From: Sphingobium lactosutens
GTDB taxonomy: Bacteria > Pseudomonadota > Alphaproteobacteria > Sphingomonadales > Sphingomonadaceae
Length of the DNA stretch: 64,000 nt
Reading direction: 5' to 3'
Assembly: GCF_013393185.1 (NCBI RefSeq)
Contig: NZ_QJQX01000061.1
Coordinates: 24,769-88,768, forward strand
Position numbers and translations under genes: made by a program. Below, in pieces: positions 1-9,074 of this stretch (position 1 is its first letter; each line of letters starts with the position of its first letter). Below the pieces are notes generated by a model. That model did not search any database and was not told where the DNA came from. It saw nothing but the letters and a program-made list of their open reading frames with translations.

Positions 1-16
1 CACGAGTGGCAAGGCA

Positions 17-673
17 ATGAAATCTTTCACACGACTGCATGGCATAGCTGCCGCCCTCCCGACTGCGAATATCGACACCGACAAGATTCTCGCTGGCCGC
101 TTCCTCAAAACCGTTACGCGTGAGGGATTGGGAAGGGTGCTTTTCTCGTCATTGCGCGAGCAACCAGGGTTCGTGCTCGATCAGGCACCCTGGAATGAGG
201 CGCGCTTTCTCATCGCGTTGGACAATTTCGGCTGTGGCTCGAGCCGTGAGCATGCCCCCTGGGCACTGCTCGATTTTGGAATTCAATGCATCATTGCTCC
301 CAGCTTTGCTGATATCTTCTATACCAATTGCCTCAAGAACGGGATCTTGCCGCTTAAATTGAGCCTGCTCCAGGTCGAACACCTGATGAGCCTTGCTGAG
401 GATCCTCGAACTGCATCAATGTCGGTAGATCTTAGAGACCAAATATTGTCTTACCATGGCGGCGAAACGAGCTTCGACATCGGTGCGCAAGAAAAGAATG
501 ACCTGCTCAACGGGGTCGATGAGGTTGCCCGAACTCTCACCTTCGCCGCTTCCATCAGATCTCACGAGATGATCAGGGATGCGCAGCGGCCTTGGCTCGC
601 CGGGACGCTACGAGCACCTTGGGAAACGAAGTGGTACAACGTGACACGGGAAGATGCAGGGGAATCACGCTGA
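17..673 (+). CDS. leuD: LeuD-type small subunit of an isopropylmalate isomerase-family hydro-lyase
   Basis: Small swivel subunit of the isopropylmalate isomerase branch of the aconitase superfamily. It works only with a LeuC-type 4Fe-4S subunit; none is in the window, so the partner is probably left of the edge. The 218-residue length, the NIDTDKILAGRFL segment at residues 18-30 and the loop FGCGSSREHAPW at 71-82 are typical of LeuD. The ATG at 17 has only a weak AAGG before it. Its neighbours are catabolic, not leucine-biosynthetic, so another 2-hydroxy diacid such as citramalate or dimethylmalate, both known LeuCD-family substrates, may be the substrate; that is inference. Confidence 0.85.
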   Translation: MKSFTRLHGIAAALPTANIDTDKILAGRFLKTVTREGLGRVLFSSLREQPGFVLDQAPWNEARFLIALDNFGCGSSREHAPWALLDFGIQCIIAPSFADIFYTNCLKNGILPLKLSLLQVEHLMSLAEDPRTASMSVDLRDQILSYHGGETSFDIGAQEKNDLLNGVDEVARTLTFAASIRSHEMIRDAQRPWLAGTLRAPWETKWYNVTREDAGESR

Positions 674-992
674 GCGTGCTCCGCTGTTGGATTTGGCTGT
701 CAGGTAGGGACGTTCACCTCAATGCCAATACTGAGCCCGACAGAAAGGGAGCTGATGGTCAATTGGTCACTGGCCAGCTCCTGGCCGCGGATGGGGGAAT
801 GATGAAGATAAGCTAGGCGCGTGCAGACTATCGCAAGCATGATCGTACAGGATTGATGGCCGGATTCTAAATTGCGTCGCTGTTATGCTCATCCTTGTGT
901 CCGCTCACCATGGTTTGCTGCAAACGACTTTGCCCCGTCATTGATGGACGCCCGTCGCATGGCGGACTTTGTAACCACAAAGGATATCTGCC
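674..992. other. Gap between leuD and thiG without an intact gene
   Basis: About 320 bases. The only recognisable content is the SDR tail at 751-816. The rest carries no convincing ribosome site, promoter or hairpin and looks like rearrangement debris between two unrelated genes. Confidence 0.5.
751..816 (+). pseudogene. C-terminal remnant of a short-chain dehydrogenase
   Basis: The frame reads QLVTGQLLAADGGMMKIS and then a stop. This matches the conserved C-terminal strand of SDR enzymes (ITGQ-x-LxVDGG). No Rossmann fold or YxxxK precedes it, so this is a fragment left by a deletion. Nothing else is recognisable in 674-992. Confidence 0.6.
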
Positions 993-1772
993 CTAAATCA
1001 AGCCCGCCAGCGGGCTGGAAGGATCAGCGTACATGCGACGTCCCATACGGCCGGCCCGGTAGGCCAGTCGACCGCTTTCAACCGAAAGTTTCATCGATCG
1101 CGCCATCATGACCGGATCCCTCGCTTCGGCAATTGCGGTATTCATCAAGACCCCAGCGCAGCCCAATTCCATTGCCACCGATGCGTCCGAAGCAGTGCCG
1201 ACGCCGGCATCTACCAGTACGGGCAGGCTGGTACCTTCGACGATGAGTCGGATTGTCACCTTATTCTGGATACCGAGGCCCGAGCCGATAGGCGCGCCCA
1301 ATGGCATGATGGCGACCGCACCGGCATTTTCGAGCCGTTTCGCTGCTATAGGATCGTCCACGCAGTAGACCATTGGCAAGAAGCCCTCCCTGGCGAGAAC
1401 TTCGGTCGCGTGCAACGTCTCTACCATATCGGGATAGAGCGTCTTGGCTTCTCCGAGGACCTCAAGTTTTACCAAATCCCATCCGCCAGCCTCCCGTGCG
1501 AGGCGAAGTGTCCGAATTGCTTCGTCGGATGTGAAGCACCCAGCGGTGTTAGGTAGGTAGGTTACTTTCTTCGGATCGATGAAATCGGTGAGAATGGGCG
1601 CGCTCGAGTCTGAAATGTTCACGCGACGCACGGCAACGGTAACGATCTCGGCCCCTGACGCCTCCAGCGCCGCCGCATTCTGAGCGAAGTCCTTATACTT
1701 TCCCGTGCCCACGATCAGGCGTGAACTGAAGCTGCGTCCCGCCACGGACCAGCGATCGCCATCAGGATCCAT
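993..1772 (-). CDS. thiG: Thiazole synthase ThiG
   Basis: Forms the thiazole phosphate moiety of thiamine from deoxyxylulose phosphate, dehydroglycine and ThiS-thiocarboxylate. The 259-residue TIM barrel shows the N-terminal [10 protein letters not shown], the Schiff-base lysine K102 in VKLEVLG, and phosphate-binding segments around [17 protein letters not shown] and [11 protein letters not shown]. The start has AAGGA nine bases upstream. No thiS, thiO or thiE is adjacent, so this is an orphan copy outside a thi operon. The window does contain a TPP-dependent decarboxylase at 21.1-22.3 kb, but a functional link is speculative. Confidence 0.92.
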   Translation of the reverse strand: MDPDGDRWSVAGRSFSSRLIVGTGKYKDFAQNAAALEASGAEIVTVAVRRVNISDSSAPILTDFIDPKKVTYLPNTAGCFTSDEAIRTLRLAREAGGWDLVKLEVLGEAKTLYPDMVETLHATEVLAREGFLPMVYCVDDPIAAKRLENAGAVAIMPLGAPIGSGLGIQNKVTIRLIVEGTSLPVLVDAGVGTASDASVAMELGCAGVLMNTAIAEARDPVMMARSMKLSVESGRLAYRAGRMGRRMYADPSSPLAGLI

Positions 1773-2035
1773 TGAAATTTATCCTTGCAAAAGGTCATGT
1801 CTAAGCCGGGTTCTGTTGCAGTGAACGCGCCAGAATGGGCGCATCCCGTTCGCTTTTTGCCGCTGCTCTGCTCCGGTCGGCGCCCTCTATCTGACCGACC
1901 GAGGTTGTGGTCCATCCGAAAGTTAGGTGCGGAGGATATTTTCCGCGCGCACCATGCCTTAGTCGAGGCGCTGTGCGCCAAGACGCAATGGTGCAAGCGA
2001 CAAGATCGCTGGCGCGGCGAGGCGAGGAGGGGTCT
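1773..2035. promoter_or_regulatory. Divergent intergenic region with regulon motif site A
   Basis: Lies between thiG (minus) and the SDR gene (plus). It holds AAAGTTAGGTG at 1919-1929, the same core found upstream of four other catabolic units, 106 bases before the GTG start at 2036. A 7-base inverted repeat CGGTCGG/CCGACCG (1874-1880 and 1895-1901) lies just before it. The longer open frames through this stretch show no family similarity. Confidence 0.5.
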
Positions 2036-2812
2036 GTGGAGACAGGAGTTTCTGGCCGTACGGCTGTATTGTCGGGTGCTGCGAAGCCAAGCGGCTTGGG
2101 CTACGCCTTTTCGGAAGGTTTGGCGCGCGAAGGCGTCAATATTGTCATTGCTGATATCGAAGACGGCAGCGAATCCGCTGCTGCGCTAAGGCGTCTGGGC
2201 GTCAAAGCGCAGTTTGTCCGCTGCAACGTCGCCGACGAGGCGGATGTGAGCGCGCTCGCGGCGGAGGTAGGCCGTGAATTTGGCGGATGTGATATCCTGA
2301 TCCACTGTGCGTCACCTTTTCCCACGCACCATCTCGATGACATGGAATTTGCCGAGTGGAAACTCGTCACGTCCGTCAACCTTGATGGAATGTTCCTGCT
2401 GGCACACGCATTTCTGCCTGGCATGAAGGAGCGTGGCTGGGGTCGTATCATACCCATTTCATCAACGACCTATCACGCCGGTTTAGGCGGCCGCACGCAT
2501 TATGTCGCTGCAAAAGCCGGGCTCATTGGCTTGACCCGGTCGTTGGCGCGCGAGGTGGGCGATTATGGCGTCACCGTCAATGCGCTGGCGCCTGGCCTGG
2601 TGCGCACGCAGGGCGCAGCGGATAGCCATGTCGCGGACCCAGTATATTCGGGTGAAGATCCTTACTCAATCATTCGAGAGCAGCAATGCATCCGGCAGAG
2701 CTTGCTGCCGGCCAACCTCGTCGGGCCGCTGCTCTTCCTGGCTTCCGACCAATCCGCATACGTGACCGGGCAGACACTGCTCGTCGACGCTGGTTGGCAG
2801 CATGTCGGATAG
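2036..2812 (+). CDS. SDR family NAD(P)-dependent oxidoreductase
   Basis: Classical short-chain dehydrogenase, about 258 residues. The GTG at 2036 is chosen over upstream ATGs because AGGAGG sits five bases before it and the Rossmann strand begins ten residues in. Nucleotide-binding loop GAAKPSGLG at about 14-22, serine near 142 (ISSTTYH), Y156 and K160 in HYVAAK, and a C-terminal VTGQTLLVDAGW. The cofactor loop is slightly atypical. It probably oxidises a secondary alcohol or reduces a ketone and is likely co-transcribed with the ene-reductase that starts 98 bases after it. It resembles the SDR at 11589-12359 in several segments (FLPGM, GWGRI, SLxREVGD), suggesting paralogy. Confidence 0.85.
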   Translation: METGVSGRTAVLSGAAKPSGLGYAFSEGLAREGVNIVIADIEDGSESAAALRRLGVKAQFVRCNVADEADVSALAAEVGREFGGCDILIHCASPFPTHHLDDMEFAEWKLVTSVNLDGMFLLAHAFLPGMKERGWGRIIPISSTTYHAGLGGRTHYVAAKAGLIGLTRSLAREVGDYGVTVNALAPGLVRTQGAADSHVADPVYSGEDPYSIIREQQCIRQSLLPANLVGPLLFLASDQSAYVTGQTLLVDAGWQHVG

Positions 2813-2909
2813 GAAGTGCGATGCGAGGGACCGGGAGCGGGGGGAAGAGCCCGCTGTGCCGGACCGTTCCCGCATCATGGTTATGACGAACAGAGGGGAT
2901 GATAATCCG

Positions 2910-4004
2910 ATGACAGACTTGGCGGCTTTATTTTCGCCGTTTGGGCTTGGTACCCTGACGCTGCCAAACCGGATCGTCATGGCCCCGATGACGCGTCTGA
3001 GGGCGCCGGGCTCGATTCCGGCAACGGCGGTAGCGGATTACTACGCACAGCGGGCAACTGCGGGCCTTATCATCAGCGAAAGCATTATGATCTCGGACAC
3101 GAGCGCTGCTTATATGAACGCGCCCGGGCTCTTTGCCGACGAGCATATCGATCCATGGAGGCGCGTCACTGACGCTGTGCACATGAGAGGTGGGCGCATT
3201 TTCGCGCAACTTTGGCATTCCGGGAGGGTCGGCCATTCTTCGTTGCAACCTGATGGCAAGCCGCCCCTTGCCCCTAGTGCGATTGCCGGCGAGGGAACGA
3301 TCCACACGGTCTCCGGGCGACAGCCGCTTTCGGTTCCAAGGGCCTTGTCATTGGCGGAGGTCGCGGGTGTGACCAGAGCGTTCGGCAAGGCTGCCGCCCG
3401 TGCCCGGGCGGCGGGCTTTGACGGCCTCGAACTGCACGGCGCCTATGGATATTTGATCGATCAGTTTCTCCAGGATCGAAGCAATCGCCGGACCGACGAA
3501 TATGGCGGCTCGCTCGAAAACCGCCTTCGCTTTCTCTTGGGCGTCGTAACGGCCTGCCAGCAGGAATATGGGAGGGACGTCGGCGTCAAGCTGTCGCCAG
3601 CGAACCGCACCTACGGTATGGGAGACAGCGATCCCGTCGGGACGTTTAGTTATATTGCCAATAAACTCGATGAACTCGATCTGGCGTACCTCCACTTCAT
3701 GGAGCCTTTTCCCGAAGATATTGCGGTTGGGTGCAAGATCAGCAGTGTGACGCCAATGGCGCGTCGTTGGTGCCGTGGGCCCATCATTGCAAATGGCGGT
3801 TTCGACATGGAGCGAGCCGTGACCACGATTGCGGCGGGCCAGGCCGATCTCGTGTCGTTCGGGCGCAGCTTTATCGCAAATCCAGATTTGGTCGATCGTT
3901 TCCTAGCCGGGATTCCATGCGCGGACGCTGATCCAGCAACGGTCTACTGGATACCTGAGGCTCCATTGGAGCGTGGATATACAGATTATCTTCCTCATAA
4001 ATAG
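2910..4004 (+). CDS. Old Yellow Enzyme family FMN oxidoreductase (ene-reductase)
   Basis: FMN-binding TIM-barrel flavoprotein of the NemA/OYE type, which reduces activated C=C bonds of enones with NAD(P)H. With the ATG at 2910 (AGGGG upstream) it has 364 residues, the usual length; the frame is open further upstream. Landmarks: PNRIVMAPMTRLRA near the N-terminus, LWHSGRVGH, HGAYGYLIDQFL with the substrate-anchoring His, RTDEYGGSLENR, and FGRSFIANPDL binding the FMN phosphate. It sits behind an SDR, a common pairing for saturating and reducing cyclic enones or dienols. Confidence 0.9.
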   Translation: MTDLAALFSPFGLGTLTLPNRIVMAPMTRLRAPGSIPATAVADYYAQRATAGLIISESIMISDTSAAYMNAPGLFADEHIDPWRRVTDAVHMRGGRIFAQLWHSGRVGHSSLQPDGKPPLAPSAIAGEGTIHTVSGRQPLSVPRALSLAEVAGVTRAFGKAAARARAAGFDGLELHGAYGYLIDQFLQDRSNRRTDEYGGSLENRLRFLLGVVTACQQEYGRDVGVKLSPANRTYGMGDSDPVGTFSYIANKLDELDLAYLHFMEPFPEDIAVGCKISSVTPMARRWCRGPIIANGGFDMERAVTTIAAGQADLVSFGRSFIANPDLVDRFLAGIPCADADPATVYWIPEAPLERGYTDYLPHK

Positions 4005-4189
4005 AGATTCAAATCGATCGAACATGTGTCTGTGTTGTCAGAACAATCCGAAAATCAGCACAGTAACAACTTCGAAAGTAAAAGCAAGTTCGGCATTTCT
4101 GCAACTTATTGCGGAATAGCGCCTCAGATAAGAACTCTGAACCAACAGAGCGGATAGCATAAACGTTATAGAAGAGGAGAGAGGGGATC
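4005..4189. promoter_or_regulatory. Intergenic leader of the TonB receptor
   Basis: About 185 relatively AT-rich bases. The AAAGNTAGGTG motif is absent. The receptor ribosome site AGAGGAGAGAGGGG ends a few bases before its ATG at 4190. No hairpin stands out. Confidence 0.4.
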
Positions 4190-6385
4190 ATGAAGATGAA
4201 CAGGAATCCGTTGGCTGGAGCCGCTTTGACTGCCATTGCTTTGGCGTCCGTAAGCACTGCTCATGCCCAGACCGAAGGCGCCGGACAGCAATCCGCCAAG
4301 CAAGAGCAAGGTCTAGCAGACATTGTGGTGACAGCTCAGAAGCGAGGTGAGAATCTCCAGAAGACAGCAGCGGCAGTCACGGCAGTAACGAGCGAAGTTT
4401 TAGTGGAACGTGGTATTTCCAACCTGCGTGACGCTCAAATGGTCATACCGGCAGCGAGATTCCAGAAAGAAGGCAACAATACGCAAGTCTTTATTCGAGG
4501 TGTGGGATCGAATCTCGATAATCCGCAGATCGAGCAATTGATCGCATTCAATTTCAATGGCGTCTACATGCCGCGCGAAGCCACCAGTACGGCCTTTTAC
4601 GACCTCTCGAGTGTCGAGGTTCTACCAGGCCCCCAAGGGACGCTTTATGGTAGAGGCGCTATCGGCGGCACAATCAACGTTCAGATGAGGCGACCCGGAT
4701 TCGACAATGAGGGGAACGCGATCATTGAGGCCGGGAACTACGAACTCGTGCATGGAACGGTCGCGCAGGATTTTGCCTTTTCCGACAAGCTCGCAATTCG
4801 CACGGCGATCGACTACACGCACCATAAAGGCTACTTTACAAGCGGTGCCGACGCAGCGGATGATGTAAGTGGTCGCCTTTCGCTACTCTACCAACCGGTC
4901 GACGGTTTTTCAGCATATGTTTGGGCATTTGGTTCAAAGAAGAATGGGACTGTTCCTAACACAGTGAACCATAGCCCAGACGGGTATCTCACCAAAAATC
5001 CATACGACGATCTCGGCGCTGATAGAATCGCGAAGCAACTGGCCCAAAGCTTGGCAGACCAAGGGATATTCTTGCCGTTTGCATTGGGAACGCCGCAAGG
5101 GGAGGATTCGGCGTACAAGATATTTTCGACAGGCGGCGAGTTCAACCTAGACGTGGGTGATCATATGAAAGTGACCTACATCCCTGGTTATACGCGCCTA
5201 AAATCCAAGCCATTTTACTGGGTTGGATCTCTGCTTTTCAGGCTGCCCGCCGAAATCAGAATGCAGAGTCATGAGCTGCGTCTTTCAGGTGACACGGGTT
5301 CGGTCAAATGGCTGGGGGGCCTCTTTTATTATCGCCAAACCAATAGCGGTACGATCGAAACTTACTTCAGCGATAAGGACGTGCCATTCGTCCAGTATGG
5401 TTTTGATATACGAAGAAACAGTCTGAAAGGGGTCGGCCTTTTTGGTCAGGCAACGTGGAGCGTGACCGACGCCTTACGCGTTACGGCTGGAGGGCGATAT
5501 AGCCGCGACAAGCGCGAAGCCAATGGATTTGACCCGCAAACCCGCCCGCCCGGTCAAGCGCCGATCGCGCCGTGGGACTATAAAAAGTCCTACTCCTACA
5601 TCGACTGGAAGGCAGGGATCGAATATGATCTGGCCCCGCGTGTGATGGTCTATGCCAACGCCCAGACCGGTCATACCCCTGGCACCTATAATCCGATCTC
5701 TCAGGCTGGCCTCGATGCAGGCGGCTATGATGGCAATGTGGACGTTAAAGAAGCGAAGCTGACCGCCTTTTCTGGCGGTATCAAGAGCCGCTTCTTCGAC
5801 AACACTGTGCAGATCAACCTTGAAGGTTTCTACTATAAATATAGCAATCTCCTGCAACAGCAGTTCAATGCATCGATTCCGTTCAATCCGGTGTTCAACG
5901 CTAAGAAACTTGAGATTTATGGGTTGCAGGCGGATCTTGAGTGGCGGCCGACCTCCAATGATCGGTTGGGCGGCAGCGTTGGTTATTCGCGCGCGCGCAA
6001 CAAGGAGTTCGTAACGCCGAACGGCGACGATTTCAGCGGGCTCCAGCCACCCTACGCGCCGGACTGGACCTTGCTTGGCAGCTACACGCATACGTTCACG
6101 ATCAGTGATGAAGGTACATTGGATGCTACGGTGTCCGGGCGATATGAAAGCTCATGGTTTGCTGATTATTCGCATACGGTCGGTACCAAGCAACAAGCGA
6201 CCGCCAAATTGGATGCATCCTTGACTTATGACTCGGGGCGTAACTGGCAGTTCAGCTTCTGGGGAAAGAACTTGACGAACAGGGCAGTGCTTGCTGCCAC
6301 TGCGGCGGCCGGCTTTCCAGGGCCAGCGTCAGGTTATCTTGAAGCGCCGCGCACCTACGGTATCCGACTGGCTCTTAAATACTGA
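4190..6385 (+). CDS. TonB-dependent outer-membrane receptor
   Basis: A 731-residue gated outer-membrane transporter. It has a signal peptide ending at about residue 26 (STAHAQ), a TonB-box-like DIVVTAQKR, a plug with VFIRGVGSN and VEVLPGPQGTLYGRGAIGG, and a 22-strand barrel ending in the aromatic RLALKY. This is the sphingomonad type used for uptake of hydrophobic or aromatic compounds rather than siderophores; the substrate cannot be read from sequence. A strong ribosome site precedes the start. Base composition is lower in GC than the flanking frm operon. Its position after the SDR and ene-reductase suggests it imports the substrate of this gene set. Confidence 0.93.
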   Translation: MKMNRNPLAGAALTAIALASVSTAHAQTEGAGQQSAKQEQGLADIVVTAQKRGENLQKTAAAVTAVTSEVLVERGISNLRDAQMVIPAARFQKEGNNTQVFIRGVGSNLDNPQIEQLIAFNFNGVYMPREATSTAFYDLSSVEVLPGPQGTLYGRGAIGGTINVQMRRPGFDNEGNAIIEAGNYELVHGTVAQDFAFSDKLAIRTAIDYTHHKGYFTSGADAADDVSGRLSLLYQPVDGFSAYVWAFGSKKNGTVPNTVNHSPDGYLTKNPYDDLGADRIAKQLAQSLADQGIFLPFALGTPQGEDSAYKIFSTGGEFNLDVGDHMKVTYIPGYTRLKSKPFYWVGSLLFRLPAEIRMQSHELRLSGDTGSVKWLGGLFYYRQTNSGTIETYFSDKDVPFVQYGFDIRRNSLKGVGLFGQATWSVTDALRVTAGGRYSRDKREANGFDPQTRPPGQAPIAPWDYKKSYSYIDWKAGIEYDLAPRVMVYANAQTGHTPGTYNPISQAGLDAGGYDGNVDVKEAKLTAFSGGIKSRFFDNTVQINLEGFYYKYSNLLQQQFNASIPFNPVFNAKKLEIYGLQADLEWRPTSNDRLGGSVGYSRARNKEFVTPNGDDFSGLQPPYAPDWTLLGSYTHTFTISDEGTLDATVSGRYESSWFADYSHTVGTKQQATAKLDASLTYDSGRNWQFSFWGKNLTNRAVLAATAAAGFPGPASGYLEAPRTYGIRLALKY

Positions 6386-6432
6386 TTAATTCCGGAAATC
6401 GGCAAACGGGCATTTCGCCGCCCAAAGATTGT

Positions 6433-6475
6433 GACGCCTGGAAGGTGACTGATTTACTGGTCACGTCCAGGCGTC
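6433..6475. terminator. Bidirectional hairpin terminator between convergent genes
   Basis: Strong inverted repeat: GACGCCTGGA-AG-GTGAC on the left and GTCACG-TCCAGGCGTC on the right, with a loop of about ten bases. It lies between the TonB receptor stop (6385) and the LysR stop (6547). A short T tract is lacking, so the efficiency of termination is uncertain. Confidence 0.7.
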
Positions 6476-6546
6476 CAACAGGAAATGAATCACTGAAAGG
6501 ACGCTAAGGAAATCCCCGTCGCGAATCCTAATTCACGTGCGATGCT

Positions 6547-7425
6547 CTAGCTCATCGCCTCTGCAAGTTCATGTTCCAGGCTGCGGACTACATTCTGTAT
6601 CTTGGGGACAAGATGGCGCCGCCGCGGATAGACAGCCCAAATAGGTTCATCGTCCGGCTGGAATTCCTCCAAAATTAGTTCGACAATGCCGTGTTTCAGG
6701 TGGGGAAGGATGTAAAAGTCCGGAAGCTGACAAATGCCGAGGCCGGATATGCAGGCTTCGATCACCGCGTGACCGCTATTGCAGCGGAAACGCCCTTTAG
6801 GCTGATGCAAAATCTGACTGCTCCCGACGCTGAAGTGCCAATCTGTACTGGTGCCAGCGATGCACTCATGCGCCTGGAGGTCGCCTACCTCGGAGGGCCT
6901 GCCAGCGCGGGCGAGATAGCTGGGCGCTGCGCAGGTATAGAGCGTTCGTGAAGCGACCTGCAGAGCTATCAGGCGGGGATCAGAAACGTGACCAGTCCTG
7001 ACCGCGAGATCATAGCCTTCACCCACCAGATCGACGATGCGGTTCGAAAGGTCAATTGTTACATTGAGCTTCGGATGGTGCATCGCCAGACGTCGAATGA
7101 TAGGCGCGACGAACCGCTCTCCCATCGCTGTCGAACAGGTCACGCGAAGCTCACCTTGCGGTTCGCCTTGTTCGCTGACCGACGCGATCGCTTCATCCCG
7201 CTCCTGGGCAATGCGTTCACATCGTTCAAAGAAAACCTGTCCGGTGTCGGTTAGCCGCACAGTTCGCGTCGTTCGGTGAAACAGCTGAGCCTGAACCCGT
7301 TGCTCAAGCGCGATGATGGACCGGCTGACATGGGTGGGCGACATGCCAATCGCCTTCGCCGCTCGCGTAAAAGAGCTTGTCGTCGCTACAGCTATGAATT
7401 CATCGATGCCATCCCAATCCGACAT
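6547..7425 (-). CDS. LysR family transcriptional regulator, divergent from frmA
   Basis: A 292-residue LTTR with N-terminal winged helix-turn-helix (FIAVATTSSFTRAAKAIGMS, then HVSRSIIALE) and C-terminal inducer-binding domain. Start chosen at 7425 because GAGGGAT precedes it; an in-frame ATG at 7437 lacks a ribosome site. It is transcribed away from the formaldehyde-detoxification operon, and the intervening region contains a T-N11-A palindrome, so it probably controls that operon. The effector is unknown. The closest subgroup by look is the CrgA/DsdC-like LysR set. Confidence 0.88.
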   Translation of the reverse strand: MSDWDGIDEFIAVATTSSFTRAAKAIGMSPTHVSRSIIALEQRVQAQLFHRTTRTVRLTDTGQVFFERCERIAQERDEAIASVSEQGEPQGELRVTCSTAMGERFVAPIIRRLAMHHPKLNVTIDLSNRIVDLVGEGYDLAVRTGHVSDPRLIALQVASRTLYTCAAPSYLARAGRPSEVGDLQAHECIAGTSTDWHFSVGSSQILHQPKGRFRCNSGHAVIEACISGLGICQLPDFYILPHLKHGIVELILEEFQPDDEPIWAVYPRRRHLVPKIQNVVRSLEHELAEAMS

Positions 7426-7447
7426 ATTATCCCTCATCAGGCATAGT

Positions 7448-7462
7448 GTATTTTCAGAATAC
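7448..7462. promoter_or_regulatory. Candidate LysR operator
   Basis: Perfect inverted repeat GTATT-TTCAG-AATAC containing a T-N11-A LysR box. It lies 22 bases before the LysR start and 65 bases before frmA, the usual place for a shared autoregulatory and activation site. Confidence 0.5.
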
Positions 7463-7527
7463 TATATTAACGCAGGGAGGGGGTAATGATAAACCGTCTT
7501 CATTCAGGAAATTTGAGGAACGCTCTG

Positions 7528-8637
7528 ATGAAGACCCGCGCCGCGGTTGCATTCGAAGCCAAGAAACCGCTGGAGATTGTTGAACTGGATCTGGAAGGCC
7601 CCAAGGCGTGCGAAGTGCTGGTCGAGATCATGGCGACGGGTATCTGCCATACCGACGCCTATACGCTCGATGGCCTCGATAGCGAAGGCATCTTTCCCTC
7701 GGTGCTGGGGCATGAAGGCGCGGGTATCGTGCGCGAGGTGGGGGCAGGCGTTACTTCGGTAAAGCCGGGCGATCATGTGATCCCGCTCTACACCCCCGAA
7801 TGCCGCCAGTGCAAAAGCTGCCTCTCTGGCAAGACCAACCTGTGCACCGCGATCCGCGCGACGCAGGGCAAGGGGGTGATGCCCGATGGTACGACCCGCT
7901 TTTCCTACAAGGGCCAGCCCATCTTTCATTATATGGGCTGCTCGACCTTCTCCAACTTCACCGTCCTGCCCGAAATCGCGGTCGCGAAAATCCGCGAGGA
8001 CGCGCCGTTCAAGACCAGCTGCTATATCGGCTGTGGCGTGACGACGGGCGTGGGCGCGGTAGTCAATACCGCCAAGGTGCAGGTTGGCGACAATGTCATC
8101 ATCTTTGGTCTGGGCGGCATCGGCCTCAACGTGTTGCAGGGCGCGCGGATGGCGGGCGCGAACATGATTATCGGCGTCGACATCAACCCGGACCGGGAGG
8201 AATGGGGCCGCAAGTTCGGCATGACCCACTTCGTAAACCCGAATGACATTGAGGGCGACATCGTCGCGCATCTGGTCGCACTGACCGATGGCGGGGCCGA
8301 TTATACGTTCGATTGCACCGGCAACACGACCGTCATGCGGCAGGCGCTGGAAGCCTGCCATCGCGGTTGGGGCACCAGCATCATTATTGGGGTGGCCGAA
8401 GCGGGCAAGGAAATCAGCACGCGGCCCTTCCAGTTGGTGACGGGCCGCAACTGGCGCGGGACCGCGTTCGGCGGGGCGAAGGGTCGTACCGACGTGCCCA
8501 AAATCGTCGACTGGTATATGAACGGCAAGATCGAGATCGATCCGATGATCACCCATATCCTGACGCTAGAAGAGATCAACAAGGGCTTCGATTTGATGCA
8601 CGCGGGCGAGAGCATCCGCAGTGTCGTCGTCTTCTAA
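7528..8637 (+). CDS. frmA: S-(hydroxymethyl)glutathione dehydrogenase (class III alcohol dehydrogenase)
   Basis: Zinc enzyme that oxidises the formaldehyde-glutathione adduct to S-formylglutathione with NAD+. With the ATG at 7528 (GAGGA upstream) the protein has 369 residues, exactly the family length. Catalytic zinc ligands C40, H62 and C169 ([10 protein letters not shown]); structural zinc cysteines C92, C95, C98 and C106; NAD-binding GLGGIGLNV. Followed by a VOC protein and fghA in one operon. The operon clears formaldehyde of the sort released by Rieske-type O-demethylases, two of which are in this window. Confidence 0.97.
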   Translation: MKTRAAVAFEAKKPLEIVELDLEGPKACEVLVEIMATGICHTDAYTLDGLDSEGIFPSVLGHEGAGIVREVGAGVTSVKPGDHVIPLYTPECRQCKSCLSGKTNLCTAIRATQGKGVMPDGTTRFSYKGQPIFHYMGCSTFSNFTVLPEIAVAKIREDAPFKTSCYIGCGVTTGVGAVVNTAKVQVGDNVIIFGLGGIGLNVLQGARMAGANMIIGVDINPDREEWGRKFGMTHFVNPNDIEGDIVAHLVALTDGGADYTFDCTGNTTVMRQALEACHRGWGTSIIIGVAEAGKEISTRPFQLVTGRNWRGTAFGGAKGRTDVPKIVDWYMNGKIEIDPMITHILTLEEINKGFDLMHAGESIRSVVVF

Positions 8638-8667
8638 CATCTTGATAATCCAAGAAGGAGTAGCACT

Positions 8668-9066
8668 ATGCCCGTAATTTCCGGTGACGGCGTATTTTCG
8701 CACACCACTCTCGGGGCGAACGATCTGCCCATTTCCACGGCATTCTATGACGCCGCGCTGGCACCGCTGGGCGTCAACAATCTCGGGCCCTTCGGCGATA
8801 GCGCCGTTCTCTACGGCAAGGACAAGCCCGCCCTTCTTGTCCTTTGTCCGGGTAATGGTGAGGCTCCGTCTAGCAACGGCGTGACCATCGGCTTTGCCGC
8901 TGCGACCACCGACCAAGTCGATGCCTTCCATGCAGCTGGCCTTGCCGCTGGTGGTACGAACGAAGGCGCGGCTGGTCCCCGCGGCCATCTGCCTGGCGCT
9001 TATGCTGCCTATCTGCGCGACCCTGCCGGGAACAAGGTCTGCGCGTACACTTTCACCGCGCAGTAA
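8668..9066 (+). CDS. VOC family (glyoxalase-fold) protein
   Basis: A 132-residue single-domain vicinal-oxygen-chelate protein: HTTLGANDLPISTAFYDA at the N-terminus, and a C-terminal YLRDPAGNKVCAY. It has AAGGAG upstream and lies between frmA and fghA, so it probably belongs to the formaldehyde or glutathione-adduct pathway. Its exact activity is not known; proteins in this position are common in proteobacterial frm operons. Confidence 0.85.
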   Translation: MPVISGDGVFSHTTLGANDLPISTAFYDAALAPLGVNNLGPFGDSAVLYGKDKPALLVLCPGNGEAPSSNGVTIGFAAATTDQVDAFHAAGLAAGGTNEGAAGPRGHLPGAYAAYLRDPAGNKVCAYTFTAQ

Positions 9067-9074
9067 GGCGAAAA

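Noticed and set aside
1874..1901. CGGTCGG/CCGACCG inverted repeat as a terminator
   Set aside because: It lies upstream, not downstream, of both flanking genes, has a 14-base spacer and no T tract; noted only as a possible operator half-site pair.
5474..6091. Minus-strand open frame of 205 codons opposite the TonB receptor
   Set aside because: Shadow frame; the plus-strand receptor is intact and continuous.
7504..8556. Minus-strand open frame of 350 codons opposite frmA
   Set aside because: His- and Arg-rich antisense translation of a highly conserved dehydrogenase gene; no start signal.
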